Assembly: GCA_028598975.1 (NCBI GenBank)
Contig: JAQRMU010000063.1
Span: 1 to 46,659, forward strand
From: Gammaproteobacteria bacterium
GTDB lineage: Bacteria; Pseudomonadota; Gammaproteobacteria; Nitrosococcales; Methylophagaceae
Direction: 5' to 3'
DNA: 46,659 nt
A model generated the notes under the pieces. The model was not told the origin of the DNA and made no database searches. It was given only the letters and a program-made list of their open reading frames with translations. Each line of letters opens with the position of its first letter. Within the stretch, counting starts at the first letter, position 1. The translations under genes and the position numbers were made by a program. Below are positions 16,670-27,400 of the stretch, piece after piece.

Positions 16670-16685
16670 TCGCAAGGAATATGTT

Positions 16686-16761
16686 AGGCCAGTAGCTCAA
16701 TTGGCAGAGCGACGGTCTCCAAAACCGTAGGTTGGGGGTTCGATTCCCTCCTGGCCTGCCA
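16686..16761 (+). tRNA. trpT: tRNA-Trp (CCA)
   Basis: A 76-base cloverleaf. The acceptor AGGCCAG pairs with CTGGCCT, the anticodon CCA is at 16719-16721 in loop CTCCAAA, the D arm holds AGCTCAATTGGCAGAGC, discriminator G follows, and CCA is encoded. It links tufB to secE, a placement conserved in many proteobacteria. Confidence 0.97.
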
Positions 16762-16800
16762 TTCTTGTTTTCATAAAGATTGATAACGTAAGAATATATA

Positions 16801-17139
16801 ATGGCAGATAATATCAAAATGATTATCGCAGTCGTCATCATGGCGGCTGCGATTGCTTTGTTTTATAACTACGCAGAGTATTCTACGTTGTTAAGAGTGC
16901 TTGGTTTGCTAACAGCGGCCGGGCTTTCTTTGTTTATTGCATCGCAAACAACAGTAGGTTCAACGGCGTTGAGCTATATTCGAGATACTCAAGTAGAGGT
17001 TCGTAAAGTTGTTTGGCCTACACGCCAAGAAACTGTGCAAACAACAATGCTAGTGATCTTGATGGTGATGGTCGCAGCATTAATGCTGTGGGCTGTTGAT
17101 TCAATGTTGGGCTGGGCGGTTCGCGCTCTAACTGTATAA
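16801..17139 (+). CDS. secE: Preprotein translocase subunit SecE
   Basis: SecE clamps SecY in the inner-membrane protein-conducting channel. The 112-residue protein has three hydrophobic segments (about 7-23, 30-48, 82-104). The conserved cytoplasmic amphipathic helix and hinge EVRKVVWPTRQE (66-77) come just before the last TM. It is close in plan to the 127-residue E. coli protein with a shorter N-terminus. It ends 15 bp before nusG, and the partner secY is at 42221. Confidence 0.96.
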   Translation: MADNIKMIIAVVIMAAAIALFYNYAEYSTLLRVLGLLTAAGLSLFIASQTTVGSTALSYIRDTQVEVRKVVWPTRQETVQTTMLVILMVMVAALMLWAVDSMLGWAVRALTV

Positions 17140-17154
17140 GTATAAGGTTTGGAT

Positions 17155-17688
17155 ATGAGTAAGCAGTGGTATGTAATTCAAGCTTTTTCTGGTTTTGAAG
17201 CACAAGTTAAACGTTCTTTAGAAGAAAGAATTGAACGATTCGAATTGCAAGATAAGTTCGGTGAGGTTTTGGTTCCTACTGAAGAAGTTGTAGAAATGCG
17301 TGAAGGGCAAAAGCGCCGTAGCGAACGTAAATTCTTCCCTGGCTATGTATTAGTGTTCATGGAAATGGATGATGAAACATGGCATGTGGTAAATGATATA
17401 CCGCGTGTACTTCGCTTTATCGGTGGTTCTGGTACACACCCTGCACCGATCACAGAAGCTGAAGCCGATCAGATTTTACAGCGTGTGCAAGAAGGTGTTG
17501 ACAGTCCAAGACCTAAAGTTTTATTTGAGCCAGGTGAAGTAGTCCGTGTTATTGATGGACCTTTCAATGATTTCACTGGTGTTGTTGAAGAAGTTAATTA
17601 CGAAAAAAGTACAATGCGTGTTGAAGTGGTCATCTTTGGTCGCTCTACTCCTGTTGAACTTGAATTTGGTCAGGTTGCTAAAGGTTAA
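17155..17688 (+). CDS. nusG: Transcription termination/antitermination protein NusG
   Basis: NusG binds the beta' clamp helices and beta gate loop of RNA polymerase, suppresses pausing and links it to Rho or ribosomal S10. The 177 residues contain the NGN domain (about 1-118, opening [13 protein letters not shown], with [14 protein letters not shown] and FIGG) and a C-terminal KOW domain (about 125-175, [23 protein letters not shown]). I chose ATG 17155 because AAGG lies 7 bases upstream; a TTG two codons earlier has poor spacing. It precedes rplK by 63 bp. Confidence 0.97.
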   Translation: MSKQWYVIQAFSGFEAQVKRSLEERIERFELQDKFGEVLVPTEEVVEMREGQKRRSERKFFPGYVLVFMEMDDETWHVVNDIPRVLRFIGGSGTHPAPITEAEADQILQRVQEGVDSPRPKVLFEPGEVVRVIDGPFNDFTGVVEEVNYEKSTMRVEVVIFGRSTPVELEFGQVAKG

Positions 17689-17711
17689 TCCTTAGCAATA
17701 ACTGATGTTTT

Positions 17712-17736
17712 GGGGAGCCGTAAGGCGTTTGTACCC
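17712..17736 (+). promoter_or_regulatory. Probable L1-binding autoregulatory hairpin ahead of rplK
   Basis: In the 63-bp nusG-rplK gap, GGG-A-GCC (17713-17719), loop GTAA, then GGC and CCC (17724-17726, 17734-17736) form two short stems separated by a strongly asymmetric internal loop (A against GTTTGTA). This resembles the L1 target in 23S rRNA and in proteobacterial L11-L1 mRNA leaders, where free L1 represses both genes. The structure is read by eye. Confidence 0.55.
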
Positions 17737-17751
17737 GTTTAGGAGAAAATA

Positions 17752-18186
17752 ATGGCTAAAAAAATAGATGCCTACATCAAGCTGCAAGTGCCAGCTGGTG
17801 CGGCAAATCCAAGTCCTCCTGTTGGTCCTGCATTAGGTCAACATGGTGTTAATATCATGGAATTCTGTAAAGCATTTAATGCTAAAACACAAAGCTTAGA
17901 ATCAGGTTTGCCTGTTCCTGTTGTGATTACAGTATTTAATGATAAAAGCTTTACATTCATTACTAAAACACCACCTGCAGCAGTATTGCTTCTTAAAGCA
18001 GCTGGTTTGAAAAGTGGTAGTGGTCGTCCAAATACTGAAAAAGTGGGTACGGTTACACGTGCACAATTAGAAGAAATTGCAACGACTAAACAGCCTGATC
18101 TTACAGCTGCTGATATGAATGCTGCAGTAAGAACTATTGCTGGTACTGCACGTAGCATGGGTTTGAATACAGAGGGTGTTGAATAA
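17752..18186 (+). CDS. rplK: 50S ribosomal protein L11
   Basis: L11 forms the GTPase-associated centre with 23S rRNA and L10/L12 and is needed for RelA activation on the ribosome. The 144 residues show the N-terminal proline-rich [32 protein letters not shown] and the C-terminal rRNA-binding domain ending [11 protein letters not shown]. The ribosome binding site is AGGAGA. Its stop overlaps the rplA start by one base (TAATG). E. coli L11 has 142. Confidence 0.98.
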   Translation: MAKKIDAYIKLQVPAGAANPSPPVGPALGQHGVNIMEFCKAFNAKTQSLESGLPVPVVITVFNDKSFTFITKTPPAAVLLLKAAGLKSGSGRPNTEKVGTVTRAQLEEIATTKQPDLTAADMNAAVRTIAGTARSMGLNTEGVE

Positions 18187-18884
18187 TGGCTGCTATGGGT
18201 AAAAGAGGTCTTGCGATCCGTGAGAAACTAGAAGCAGGTACTGCTCATCAAATTGATGATGCTTTAGCGTTTATTAAAGATAATGCGTCAGCTAAATTTG
18301 TTGAATCAATTGATGTTGCGATTAACTTGGGTGTAGATCCTCGTAAATCTGATCAAGTTGTACGTAGCTCAACAGTATTACCAAACGGTACAGGTAAAAC
18401 TGTACGTGTTGCTGTATTTGCACAAGGTGCAAACGCAGAAGCTGCAACAGCTGCTGGTGCTGATGTTGTTGGTTTTGAAGATTTAGCAGAATCAATTAAA
18501 GCCGGTAATATGGACTTTGATGTTGTTATTGCATCTCCAGATGCAATGCGTATCGTTGGTACATTAGGTCAAGTATTAGGCCCACGTGGTTTAATGCCTA
18601 ACCCTAAAGTAGGTACTGTTACGCCAAACGTTGCCGATGCTGTTAAAAACGCTAAGTCAGGCCAAGTGCGTTACCGTACCGATAAAGCAGGTATCATCCA
18701 CTGCCCAATCGGTAATGCAAGTTTTGAAGTTGCGGCTTTACGTCAAAACCTTGAAGCTCTACTTGAAGATTTAAACAAGCTAAAACCAAGCTCAGCAAAA
18801 GGTACATACTTCAAAAAAGTAAGCGTATCTAGCACGATGGGTGCAGGTCTTATACTTGATAAAACATTTATCTCTCTTAAATAA
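18186..18884 (+). CDS. rplA: 50S ribosomal protein L1
   Basis: L1 forms the mobile stalk at the ribosomal E site and represses its own L11-L1 mRNA. The 232 residues include [14 protein letters not shown] near the start, [13 protein letters not shown], the [12 protein letters not shown] signature (about 139-150) and [14 protein letters not shown]. The start at 18186 overlaps the rplK stop by one base and aligns the N-terminus with E. coli L1; ATG 18195 is an alternative start. Confidence 0.97.
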   Translation: MAAMGKRGLAIREKLEAGTAHQIDDALAFIKDNASAKFVESIDVAINLGVDPRKSDQVVRSSTVLPNGTGKTVRVAVFAQGANAEAATAAGADVVGFEDLAESIKAGNMDFDVVIASPDAMRIVGTLGQVLGPRGLMPNPKVGTVTPNVADAVKNAKSGQVRYRTDKAGIIHCPIGNASFEVAALRQNLEALLEDLNKLKPSSAKGTYFKKVSVSSTMGAGLILDKTFISLK

Positions 18885-18911
18885 ACCTAAGAGTTGATTA
18901 AAATTTGGACC

Positions 18912-19062
18912 ACTCGTACCTTGAGGTACGAGTTGTCTAAGACCGTAGGTATGTGAGTTTAATCGATTACATTCGTGTAATTGGCCTACGCAGACGGGTT
19001 CAGCTACAGAATTTCTGATGTTGAATGCCGTAAAGGTGGAAGAGGAGTTCCTCTTTCTTTTT
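18912..19062 (+). promoter_or_regulatory. L10 ribosomal protein leader with terminator-like hairpin
   Basis: The 222-bp rplA-rplJ gap holds a structured leader. A 9-bp hairpin comes first (18912-18933, loop TTGA). Then ACCGTAGGT (18942-18950) can pair with GCCTACGC...AGACGG (18984-18996), enclosing a GATTACATTCGTGTAATT hairpin. This is the kink-turn arrangement bound by the L10-L12 complex in gammaproteobacteria. Downstream, AAGAGG/CCTCTT with loop AGTT (19040-19055) is followed by TCTTTTT, which looks like an intrinsic terminator before the rplJ ribosome binding site. Autoregulation by L10-L12 is established for this leader class; transcription attenuation here is my inference. Confidence 0.75.
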
Positions 19063-19106
19063 AGCAACCATCACTACTTAGTTAGTGATCCTAAGGAGGT
19101 ACTTAG

Positions 19107-19634
19107 GTGGCAATGAATCTTGAAGGTAAGAAAGCCGTAGTTGCTGAAGTCGCTGAAGTAGCATCGACTGCATACTCTGCTGTAGCAGCAGAATATGATG
19201 GTTTATCTGTTTCAGACATGACTGAGCTACGTATCGCAGCACGTAATGAAAACGTTTATTTACGCGTTGTACGTAATACGTTAGCTAAACGTGCCGTTGA
19301 AGGAACTGAGTTCGCCTGCATGCAGGATGGAATGACAGGTCCTTTAGTATTTGGTTTTTCGCAAGAAGATCCAGGTGCAGTAGCACGCGTCATGGGCACT
19401 TTTGCCAAAGAAAACGACAAACTTGAAATCAAAATGGTTTCTCTAGGCGGTAAGTTATTACCTGCTTCTGATATTGAGAAACTAGCTAAAATGCCTACTA
19501 AGGACCAAGCAATTGGTATTCTTATGGGTACAATGAAAGCACCGATTGAGAAATTTGTTCGTACTTTGGTTGCTCCGACTAGCAAAATGGTTCGTACGCT
19601 CGCGGCTGTCCGCGATGCGAAAGAAGCAGCTTAA
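19107..19634 (+). CDS. rplJ: 50S ribosomal protein L10
   Basis: L10 is the stalk base that binds L11-region rRNA and carries L7/L12 dimers on its C-terminal helix. The 175-residue protein (E. coli 165) shows NLEGKKAVVAEV, YLRVVRNTLAKRAVEGT, a central LPASDIEKLAKMPTKD and the C-terminal VRTLAAVRDAKEAA. It starts at GTG, supported by a perfect AAGGAGGT at 19093-19100, 6 bases upstream, and by alignment of MAMNL with MALNL of E. coli. Expression is governed by the leader just upstream. Confidence 0.97.
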   Translation: MAMNLEGKKAVVAEVAEVASTAYSAVAAEYDGLSVSDMTELRIAARNENVYLRVVRNTLAKRAVEGTEFACMQDGMTGPLVFGFSQEDPGAVARVMGTFAKENDKLEIKMVSLGGKLLPASDIEKLAKMPTKDQAIGILMGTMKAPIEKFVRTLVAPTSKMVRTLAAVRDAKEAA

Positions 19635-19694
19635 ATTCATATTTGAATTTGAACTGTATAAATTAATTCTGTAAGCAAGAAATAGGAAAATAAA

Positions 19695-20072
19695 ATGGCT
19701 GTATCTAAAGACGATATCTTAGAAGCGATTTCTAACATGACTGTTGTTGAAGTTGTTGATTTAATTGAAGCAATGGAAGAAAAATTCGGCGTAACTGCTG
19801 CTGCTCCTGTAGCTGTAGCTGCTGCTGGCGGCGACGCTGGTGGTGCTGCTGCCGCTGAACAAACTGAGTTTGATGTTGTAATGACAAGCTTTGGCGCTAA
19901 CAAAGTAAGCGTTATCAAAGCAGTACGTGCAATCACAGGCCTTGGCTTGAAAGAAGCTAAAGACATGGTTGAAGGTGTACCTGCAACTGTTAAAGAAGGT
20001 GCTGAAAAAGCTGAAGCTGAAGATGTTGTTAAGCAACTTACTGAAGCTGGTGCAGAAGCTGAACTTAAATAA
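19695..20072 (+). CDS. rplL: 50S ribosomal protein L7/L12
   Basis: L7/L12 dimers form the flexible stalk that recruits and activates translation GTPases. The 125 residues comprise an N-terminal dimerisation domain ([30 protein letters not shown]), an Ala/Gly hinge (about 36-56) and the globular C-terminal domain ([38 protein letters not shown]). The gap after rplJ is 60 bp. It is acidic overall, as expected. Confidence 0.98.
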   Translation: MAVSKDDILEAISNMTVVEVVDLIEAMEEKFGVTAAAPVAVAAAGGDAGGAAAAEQTEFDVVMTSFGANKVSVIKAVRAITGLGLKEAKDMVEGVPATVKEGAEKAEAEDVVKQLTEAGAEAELK

Positions 20073-20120
20073 GCTTCTCATTGATCATGACAGCAATTTG
20101 CATGTCATGATATAGAAATT

Positions 20121-20149
20121 GGCTGGTGACTTTTGTCACCGGCCTTTTT
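20121..20149 (+). terminator. Attenuator-like hairpin between rplL and rpoB
   Basis: GGCTGGTGAC/GTCACCGGCC (10 bp, one G-U) with loop TTTT is followed by TTTTT at 20145-20149. It resembles a full intrinsic terminator, but rpoB starts 102 bases further on with no clear promoter, so partial read-through as in the E. coli rplL-rpoB attenuator is likely. A weaker TCATGACA/TGTCATGA dyad lies just upstream (about 20085-20110). Confidence 0.8.
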
Positions 20150-20251
20150 CCGTTACTGGTCAGTTAATAATTATCTGACCACCGAATACAATATTACAAT
20201 TCCTAGATTTCATGTCGTTACGTGGAGTCAGGATGATCTGAGGTGTAATAA

Positions 20252-23200
20252 ATGGCTTATACGTTTACCGAGAAAAAACGGATTCGTAAAGATTTTGGCA
20301 AACGCCCAAGTATCTTGAATGTTCCTAATCTAATTGCTACGCAAGTAGATTCTTATCAGGAATTCTTACAACAAGGTATTTCTGCAGACGAACGTGCATC
20401 AAAAGGCTTGCATGCCGCGTTTAGTTCTGTTCTTCCTATTAAAAGTCACACAGGTAAGGCTGAGTTACAATACGTCAGCTATCGCCTAGGTACGCCATCA
20501 TTTGACGTGAAAGAATGTCAACTTCGTGGTGTGACTTATGCTGCACCTCTAAGAGTAAAAATGCGTCTTGTCATTTATGATAAAGATGCACCTGCAAAAT
20601 CTAAAGTAGTTAAAGAGATTAAAGATCAGGAAGTTTACATGGGTGAAATCCCATTAATGACAGAGAAAGGTAACTTTGTCATCAACGGTACTGAGCGTGT
20701 TATCGTTTCTCAGTTACACCGTTCACCTGGTGTGTTTTTTGATAGTGATAAAGGTAAATCACATTCATCAGGTAAAATTTTATTTAATGCACGTGTAATT
20801 CCATATCGTGGTTCATGGCTTGACTTTGAATTTGATCACAAAGACGGTGTCTTTGTTCGTATCGATCGTCGTCGTAAATTGCCAGCAACTGTATTATTAC
20901 GCGCACTTGAATACACAACAGAAGAAATTTTAGATATCTTCTTTGATCATGATACTTTCACTAAGAAAGGTGATGAGTTTGAATTAGCGTTAGACCCTCA
21001 ACGCCTACGTGGTCAAACTGTACCTTGTGATATCAAATTACCAAACGGTAATGTCTTAGTTGAAGCTGATAACCAAATTACGGGTCGTCATGTTCGTCAA
21101 ATGACAAAAGCAGATATGACCACTTTGACTGTACCTGCTAGTTATTTGATTGGACGAGTCCTTTCTAAAGACTTAGTTGATACTGATAGTGGTGAATTAC
21201 TCTTTTCTGCGAACGATGAAATTACAGAAGAAGTATTAGAAACATTCGAACGTTTTGACATTTCGACTATTGAAGTTATCTATTCGAATGACTTAGATAA
21301 AGGTCCATATATTTCAGACACTCTACGTCTTGATGAAACTAAGAGCGCATTAGAAGCTAAAGTTGAAATCTACCGTATGATGCGCCCAGGTGAGCCACCA
21401 ACAGAAGACTCAGCTAATAACTTATTCAAGAACCTATTCTTCACAAGTGAACGTTATGACTTGTCGGCAGTAGGTCGAATGAAGTTTAACCGTCGCTTAG
21501 GAAAAGAAGAAGTCGAAGGCGAAGGCATACTATCTAACCAAGATATTCTTGATGTATTGCTAGAACTTATTTCAATCAGAAATGGTAATGGTATCGTTGA
21601 TGATATCGATCACCTTGGTAACCGACGTGTACGTAGTGTTGGTGAAATGGCTGAAAACCAATTCCGAGTAGGCCTGGTTCGTGTAGAACGAGCTGTTCGT
21701 GAACGTTTAAGCATTGCAGAATCTGAAGGTTTAATGCCTCAACAATTAATCAATGCAAAACCAGTTGCTGCAGCGATTAAAGAATTCTTTGGTTCTAGCC
21801 AACTATCTCAGTTCATGGATCAAAATAATCCATTATCTGAAGTAACACACAAACGTCGTGTTTCTGCGTTAGGCCCCGGTGGTTTAACACGTGAGCGCGC
21901 TGGTTTTGAAGTACGTGACGTACATCCAACACACTATGGTCGTGTATGTCCTATCGAAACACCTGAGGGTCCAAACATCGGTTTGATTAACTCTCTAGCG
22001 GTTTATGCGCGTACTAACGAATATGGTTTTATTGAAACACCGTACCGTAAAGTCATTGATGGTGTTGCAACATCTGATATTCAATACTTATCTGCGATTG
22101 ATGAGGGTGAGTTTAAAATTGCCCAAGCAACAATCACGTTGAATGATAAAAATGAAATTCAAGACAATATAGTGCCATGTCGTCATAAAAATGAATTCTC
22201 ATTAACGCCTGCAGATCAAGTTCAGTATATGGATGTATCGCCACGACAAGTTGTATCAGTTGCTGCGTCACTCATTCCATTCCTAGAACATGATGATGCT
22301 AACCGTGCCTTGATGGGATCGAACATGCAACGTCAAGCAGTTCCAACTTTACGTGCTGAAAAGCCTATCGTTGGTACCGGTATGGAACGTGCTGTAGCAC
22401 GTGACTCTGGTGTAATGGTTGTTGCCAAGCGTGGTGGTACAGTTGATTCTGTTGATGCCGGCCGTGTTGTTATTCGAGTTAATGATGCAGAAGCGGGTGA
22501 TGCTGATTCTGGTGTAGATATCTACAACTTAATTAAATATGCTCGTTCAAATCAAAGCACATGTATTAACCAACGCCCACTTGTTAAACCAGGTGATGTG
22601 ATTGCTAAAGGTGACATCCTTGCCGATGGTCCATCTACTGATAAAGGTGAGTTAGCATTAGGTCAAAACATGCTGATTGCATTTATGCCTTGGAATGGTT
22701 ACAACTTTGAGGATTCAATTCTTGTTTCTGAGCGTGTTGTACAAGAAGATCGTTTCACAACGATACATATCCAAGAACTTAATTGTTTAGCACGTGATAC
22801 TAAATTAGGTACTGAGGAAATCACCAGTGATATTCCTAATGTTAGCGAAGGCGCATTATCTAAATTAGATGAATCAGGTATCGTTTATGTTGGTGCTGAA
22901 GTTAAACCGGGTGATATTTTAGTTGGTAAAGTAACACCTAAAGGTGAAACTCAATTAACACCAGAAGAAAAATTACTCCGTGCAATCTTTGGTGAAAAAG
23001 CGGCAGATGTTAAAGATTCATCTTTACGTGTGCCATCTAGCACCTTTGGTACCGTTATCGATGTTCAAGTCTTCACTCGTGAAGGTGTGGATAAAGATGA
23101 ACGTGCTGTAGCAATTGAAAAAGCCGAGCTTGATAAAGTACGTGCTGATTTAAAAGACCAACATCGTATTATTGTTGATGACGTTTTTGCTCGTTTAGAA

Positions 23201-24328
23201 AAATCATTGACAGGTAAAGTAGCTAAAAAAGCACCAGGTCTAGATAAAGGCGCTAAAGTTACTAAGAGCTATTTAGGCAAGCTTGAGCATGCAAAATGGT
23301 TTGAGATTCAAATGGAATCTGACACATTGAACGCTCAATTAGAACAAGCTTCAGTACAACTTAAACAATATCGTCAAGATATGGATGATCAGTTCGAAAT
23401 TAAGAAAGAAAAATTGATTTCAGGCCATGACTTGGCAGCTGGTGTGCAACGTATGGTTAAGGTTTTCTTAGCGGTTAAACGTCGTATCCAACCGGGTGAC
23501 AAAATGGCGGGTCGTCATGGTAATAAAGGTGTTATTTCAAACATCGTACCAGTAGAAGATATGCCTTACACCGCAGATGGTCGTCCTGTTGATATCGTGT
23601 TGAACCCATTGGGTGTACCTTCACGAATGAATATTGGTCAGGTTCTTGAGATTCATTTGGGTTGGGCTGCAAAAGGCCTAGGCTTTAAGATCGCCGATAT
23701 GCTAGATGAAAAGCGTGAAATGGCTGAAATCCGTGAGTTCTTAGGCAAAGTCTACAATACAAGTGGTAAACAAGAAGACTTAGATTCTTTATCTGATGAA
23801 GAAATTGTAGAGTTAGCTGGAAACCTACGTGGTGGTGTGCCAATGGCAACACCAGTATTTGACGGTGCGAAAGAAACTGAAATTAAGGATATGCTTGAGT
23901 TAGCAGGCTTACCACGTAGTGGTCAGGCAACGCTCATTGATGGCCGCACAGGTGATGAGTTTGAAAGACCTGTCACAGTTGGCTATATGCATATGTTGAA
24001 ATTGAATCACTTAGTTGATGACAAGATGCATGCTCGTTCTACTGGTCCTTACAGTCTGGTAACACAACAACCATTAGGTGGTAAAGCACAGTTTGGTGGT
24101 CAGCGATTTGGTGAGATGGAGGTATGGGCATTACAAGCTTATGGTGCCGCTTATACACTTCAAGAAATGTTAACTGTAAAATCAGATGATGTTCAAGGTC
24201 GTACACGGATCTATAAAAACATTGTGGATGGTGATTATCGTATGGATGCAGGCATGCCTGAATCCTTCAAAGTTCTAACGCATGAGATTCGTTCTCTGGG
24301 TATTGACATTGATTTAGTCGAAGACTAA
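20252..24328 (+). CDS. rpoB: DNA-directed RNA polymerase subunit beta
   Basis: The beta subunit forms half of the catalytic core and DNA channel of RNA polymerase. The 1358 residues (E. coli 1342) carry the protrusion, lobe, fork, flap and hybrid-binding regions. Recognisable blocks include the rifampicin-binding fork (about 514-545: [11 protein letters not shown] through ALGPGGL), [36 protein letters not shown], and the C-terminal [20 protein letters not shown] clamp anchor. The usual rifampicin-contact residues Asp, His and Ser of this cluster are all wild type. The start follows a purine-rich TGAGGTG; rpoC follows after 72 bp. Confidence 0.99.
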   Translation: MAYTFTEKKRIRKDFGKRPSILNVPNLIATQVDSYQEFLQQGISADERASKGLHAAFSSVLPIKSHTGKAELQYVSYRLGTPSFDVKECQLRGVTYAAPLRVKMRLVIYDKDAPAKSKVVKEIKDQEVYMGEIPLMTEKGNFVINGTERVIVSQLHRSPGVFFDSDKGKSHSSGKILFNARVIPYRGSWLDFEFDHKDGVFVRIDRRRKLPATVLLRALEYTTEEILDIFFDHDTFTKKGDEFELALDPQRLRGQTVPCDIKLPNGNVLVEADNQITGRHVRQMTKADMTTLTVPASYLIGRVLSKDLVDTDSGELLFSANDEITEEVLETFERFDISTIEVIYSNDLDKGPYISDTLRLDETKSALEAKVEIYRMMRPGEPPTEDSANNLFKNLFFTSERYDLSAVGRMKFNRRLGKEEVEGEGILSNQDILDVLLELISIRNGNGIVDDIDHLGNRRVRSVGEMAENQFRVGLVRVERAVRERLSIAESEGLMPQQLINAKPVAAAIKEFFGSSQLSQFMDQNNPLSEVTHKRRVSALGPGGLTRERAGFEVRDVHPTHYGRVCPIETPEGPNIGLINSLAVYARTNEYGFIETPYRKVIDGVATSDIQYLSAIDEGEFKIAQATITLNDKNEIQDNIVPCRHKNEFSLTPADQVQYMDVSPRQVVSVAASLIPFLEHDDANRALMGSNMQRQAVPTLRAEKPIVGTGMERAVARDSGVMVVAKRGGTVDSVDAGRVVIRVNDAEAGDADSGVDIYNLIKYARSNQSTCINQRPLVKPGDVIAKGDILADGPSTDKGELALGQNMLIAFMPWNGYNFEDSILVSERVVQEDRFTTIHIQELNCLARDTKLGTEEITSDIPNVSEGALSKLDESGIVYVGAEVKPGDILVGKVTPKGETQLTPEEKLLRAIFGEKAADVKDSSLRVPSSTFGTVIDVQVFTREGVDKDERAVAIEKAELDKVRADLKDQHRIIVDDVFARLEKSLTGKVAKKAPGLDKGAKVTKSYLGKLEHAKWFEIQMESDTLNAQLEQASVQLKQYRQDMDDQFEIKKEKLISGHDLAAGVQRMVKVFLAVKRRIQPGDKMAGRHGNKGVISNIVPVEDMPYTADGRPVDIVLNPLGVPSRMNIGQVLEIHLGWAAKGLGFKIADMLDEKREMAEIREFLGKVYNTSGKQEDLDSLSDEEIVELAGNLRGGVPMATPVFDGAKETEIKDMLELAGLPRSGQATLIDGRTGDEFERPVTVGYMHMLKLNHLVDDKMHARSTGPYSLVTQQPLGGKAQFGGQRFGEMEVWALQAYGAAYTLQEMLTVKSDDVQGRTRIYKNIVDGDYRMDAGMPESFKVLTHEIRSLGIDIDLVED

Positions 24329-24400
24329 ACCAAGTTCAATTCTAAAGTTAGTTAAAGATAATCAAACTATTGCCGGTTATACGGCAGCGGAGAAAGAAAC

Positions 24401-27400
24401 ATGAAAGACTTACTTAATCTGTTAAAGCAACAATCAACATCAGATGAGTTCGATGCTATTCGGGTTGGCCTAGCATCACCAAAAATGGTGAGATCATGGT
24501 CATTCGGTGAGGTTAAAAAGCCAGAAACAATTAACTATCGTACGTTTAAGCCAGAACGAGAGGGTTTATTCTGTAGTAAGATTTTTGGCCCAGTCAAAGA
24601 TTACGAGTGTTTGTGTGGTAAATACAAGCGTCTAAAACATCGTGGTGTTATCTGTGAAAAATGTGGTGTTGAAGTAACAGTTGCTAAAGTTCGTCGTGAG
24701 CGTATGGCTCATATCGAATTAGCAAGCCCAGTTGCACATATTTGGTTTTTGAAATCATTGCCATCACGTATTTCATCATTCTTAGATATGACACTACGTG
24801 ATATTGAACGTGTATTGTATTTTGAAGCATTTATGGTTGTTGACCCAGGCATGACAACGTTAGAAGTCGGCCAGTTAATGTCTGATGAAACGTATTTGAA
24901 TGCTGTTGAAGAGTACGGTGATGAGTTTGATGCACGAATGGGGGCAGAAGCCGTTCAGCATTTATTACGTAATATTGATTTAGAACAAGAAATTGCAAGC
25001 ATCCGTGAAGGTATGGATGCAACAAAATCTGAAACTAAAATTAAGAAATTAACAAAACGTTTAAAATTAATGGAAGCCTTCCTAAATTCTGGCAATAAAC
25101 CAGAATGGATGGTAATGGAAGTATTACCTATTCTTCCACCAGACTTACGTCCATTAGTTCCACTTGATGGTGGTCGTTTTGCAACGTCTGATCTTAATGA
25201 CCTATATCGTCGTGTTATTAACCGTAATAATCGTTTAAAACGTTTATTAGACCTAAATGCACCTGACATTATCGTACGTAATGAAAAACGTATGTTACAA
25301 GAATCAGTTGATGCCTTATTAGATAATGGTCGTCGTGGTCGTGCAATTACGGGTACAAACCGTATGCCATTGAAATCTTTGGCAGATATGATCAAAGGTA
25401 AGCAAGGGCGTTTCCGTCAGAACTTATTGGGTAAGCGTGTTGATTACTCGGGTCGTTCTGTAATCGTGGTTGGCCCATACTTGAAATTACACCAATGTGG
25501 TCTTCCTAAGAAAATGGCATTGGAACTTTTCAAACCATTTATCTACGGTAAATTGGAGCGTAAAGGCTTAGCAACAACGATTAAAGCTGCTAAGAAAATG
25601 GTTGAGCGTGAAGGGCCTGAAGTTTGGGATATTCTTGAAGAAGTGATTCGCGAACATCCAATCATGTTAAACCGTGCACCAACACTACATAGACTTGGTA
25701 TCCAAGCATTTGAACCATTACTGATTGAAGGTAAAGCGATTCAGCTTCATCCTTTAGTTTGTGGCGCGTTTAACGCCGATTTTGATGGTGACCAAATGGC
25801 GGTACACGTACCATTATCATTGGAAGCTCAACTTGAAGCACGTTCATTAATGATGGCGACAAATAATATCTTGTCACCAGCAAATGGTGAGCCAGTAATC
25901 ATCCCGTCACAAGACGTTGTCTTAGGCTTGTATTACATGACTCGCGTACTTGTGAATGCTAAAGGTGAAGGTCTTAAATTTGCTAACTTAGCAGAATTAA
26001 AACGTGCTTATGATAATAAAGAAGTCGCTTTACATGCTCAAATAACGGTTCGTCTTGAAGAAACAGACGTAACACTACCTGAACCAGAGCAACATAAAAC
26101 AATTCGTGTTGAAACAACAGTGGGTCGTGCAATCTTATTTGGTATCGTACCAAAAGGATTACCATTCTCAGTTGTTGACCGTTCAATGACTAAGAAAGCA
26201 TTGGGTGATTTAATCAACATTAGCTACCGTGCATTAGGTCTTAAAGATACTGTTATCTTTGCTGATCAATTGATGTATTTAGGCTTCAGTCAAGCAACTA
26301 AATCAGGTGCTTCGGTTGGTGTTGATGATATGGCAATTCCAGAATCAAAAGCAGAGATTCTTGCTGCTGCAGAAGCAGAAGTTGAAGAAATTGCAACACA
26401 ATATGCATCTGGTTTGGTAACAGATGGTGAGCGTTACAACAAAATCATCGACATCTGGTCTCGTACCAATGACCAAATTGCCAATGCGATGATGGATGGC
26501 CTTGGTGCTGATACTGTTGTTGATGCCGAAGGTAATGAAGTTGAACAGCAATCTATGAACTCTATCTATATGATGGCAGATTCAGGAGCGCGTGGTTCTG
26601 CTGCACAGATTCGTCAATTAGCGGGTATGCGTGGTTTGATGGCAAAACCAGATGGTTCAATCATTGAAACACCAATCACAGCGAACTTCCGTGAAGGTTT
26701 GGATGTACTTCAATACTTTATCTCTACTCATGGTGCTCGTAAAGGTTTGGCCGATACAGCATTGAAAACAGCTAACTCAGGTTATTTGACTCGTCGTTTA
26801 GTTGATGTATCTCAAGATCTTGTTGTAGTAGAGGAAGATTGTGGTACTGAAGATGGCGTAAATATGTCACCAATCATTGAAGGTGGTGATGTTGTTGAAC
26901 CGTTAGGTGAACGTGTATTAGGTCGTGTGGTTGCCGTTGATGTTATGTCATCTAGTGATGAACTTGTTATTGCTGCTGGTACATTAATGGACGAAGCATC
27001 GGTTACCCAATTAGAGCAGGCGGGTATAGATGAAGTTATCGTTCGTTCTGCAATTACCTGTGAATCTCGTCATGGTGTGTGTGCTGCATGTTACGGTCGT
27101 GACTTAGGTCGTGGTCATATCATTAATCAAGGTGAAGCTGTCGGTGTTATCGCGGCTCAATCAATCGGTGAGCCAGGTACACAGTTAACAATGCGTACCT
27201 TCCATATCGGTGGTGCCGCATCGCGTACAGCTGCAGATAACTCAGTTGCACTGAAATTTAATGGTACGATTCGCTTCCACAATATTAAGTCTGTAAAACA
27301 CTCAAGTGGTAAGTATATTGCCGTTTCTCGTTCGGGTGAATTACATTTAATCGATGATAATGGTCGTGAACGTGAGCGTTATAAGATTCCTTACGGTTCT

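Noticed and set aside
17149-17154. TTG start for nusG
   Set aside because: The ATG at 17155 is better spaced from AAGG and gives the family N-terminus.
21790-21890. Possible rifampicin-resistance changes in rpoB
   Set aside because: The cluster matches the sensitive E. coli sequence at the key Asp, His and Ser positions; the substitutions I see (Ile to Val) are conservative.
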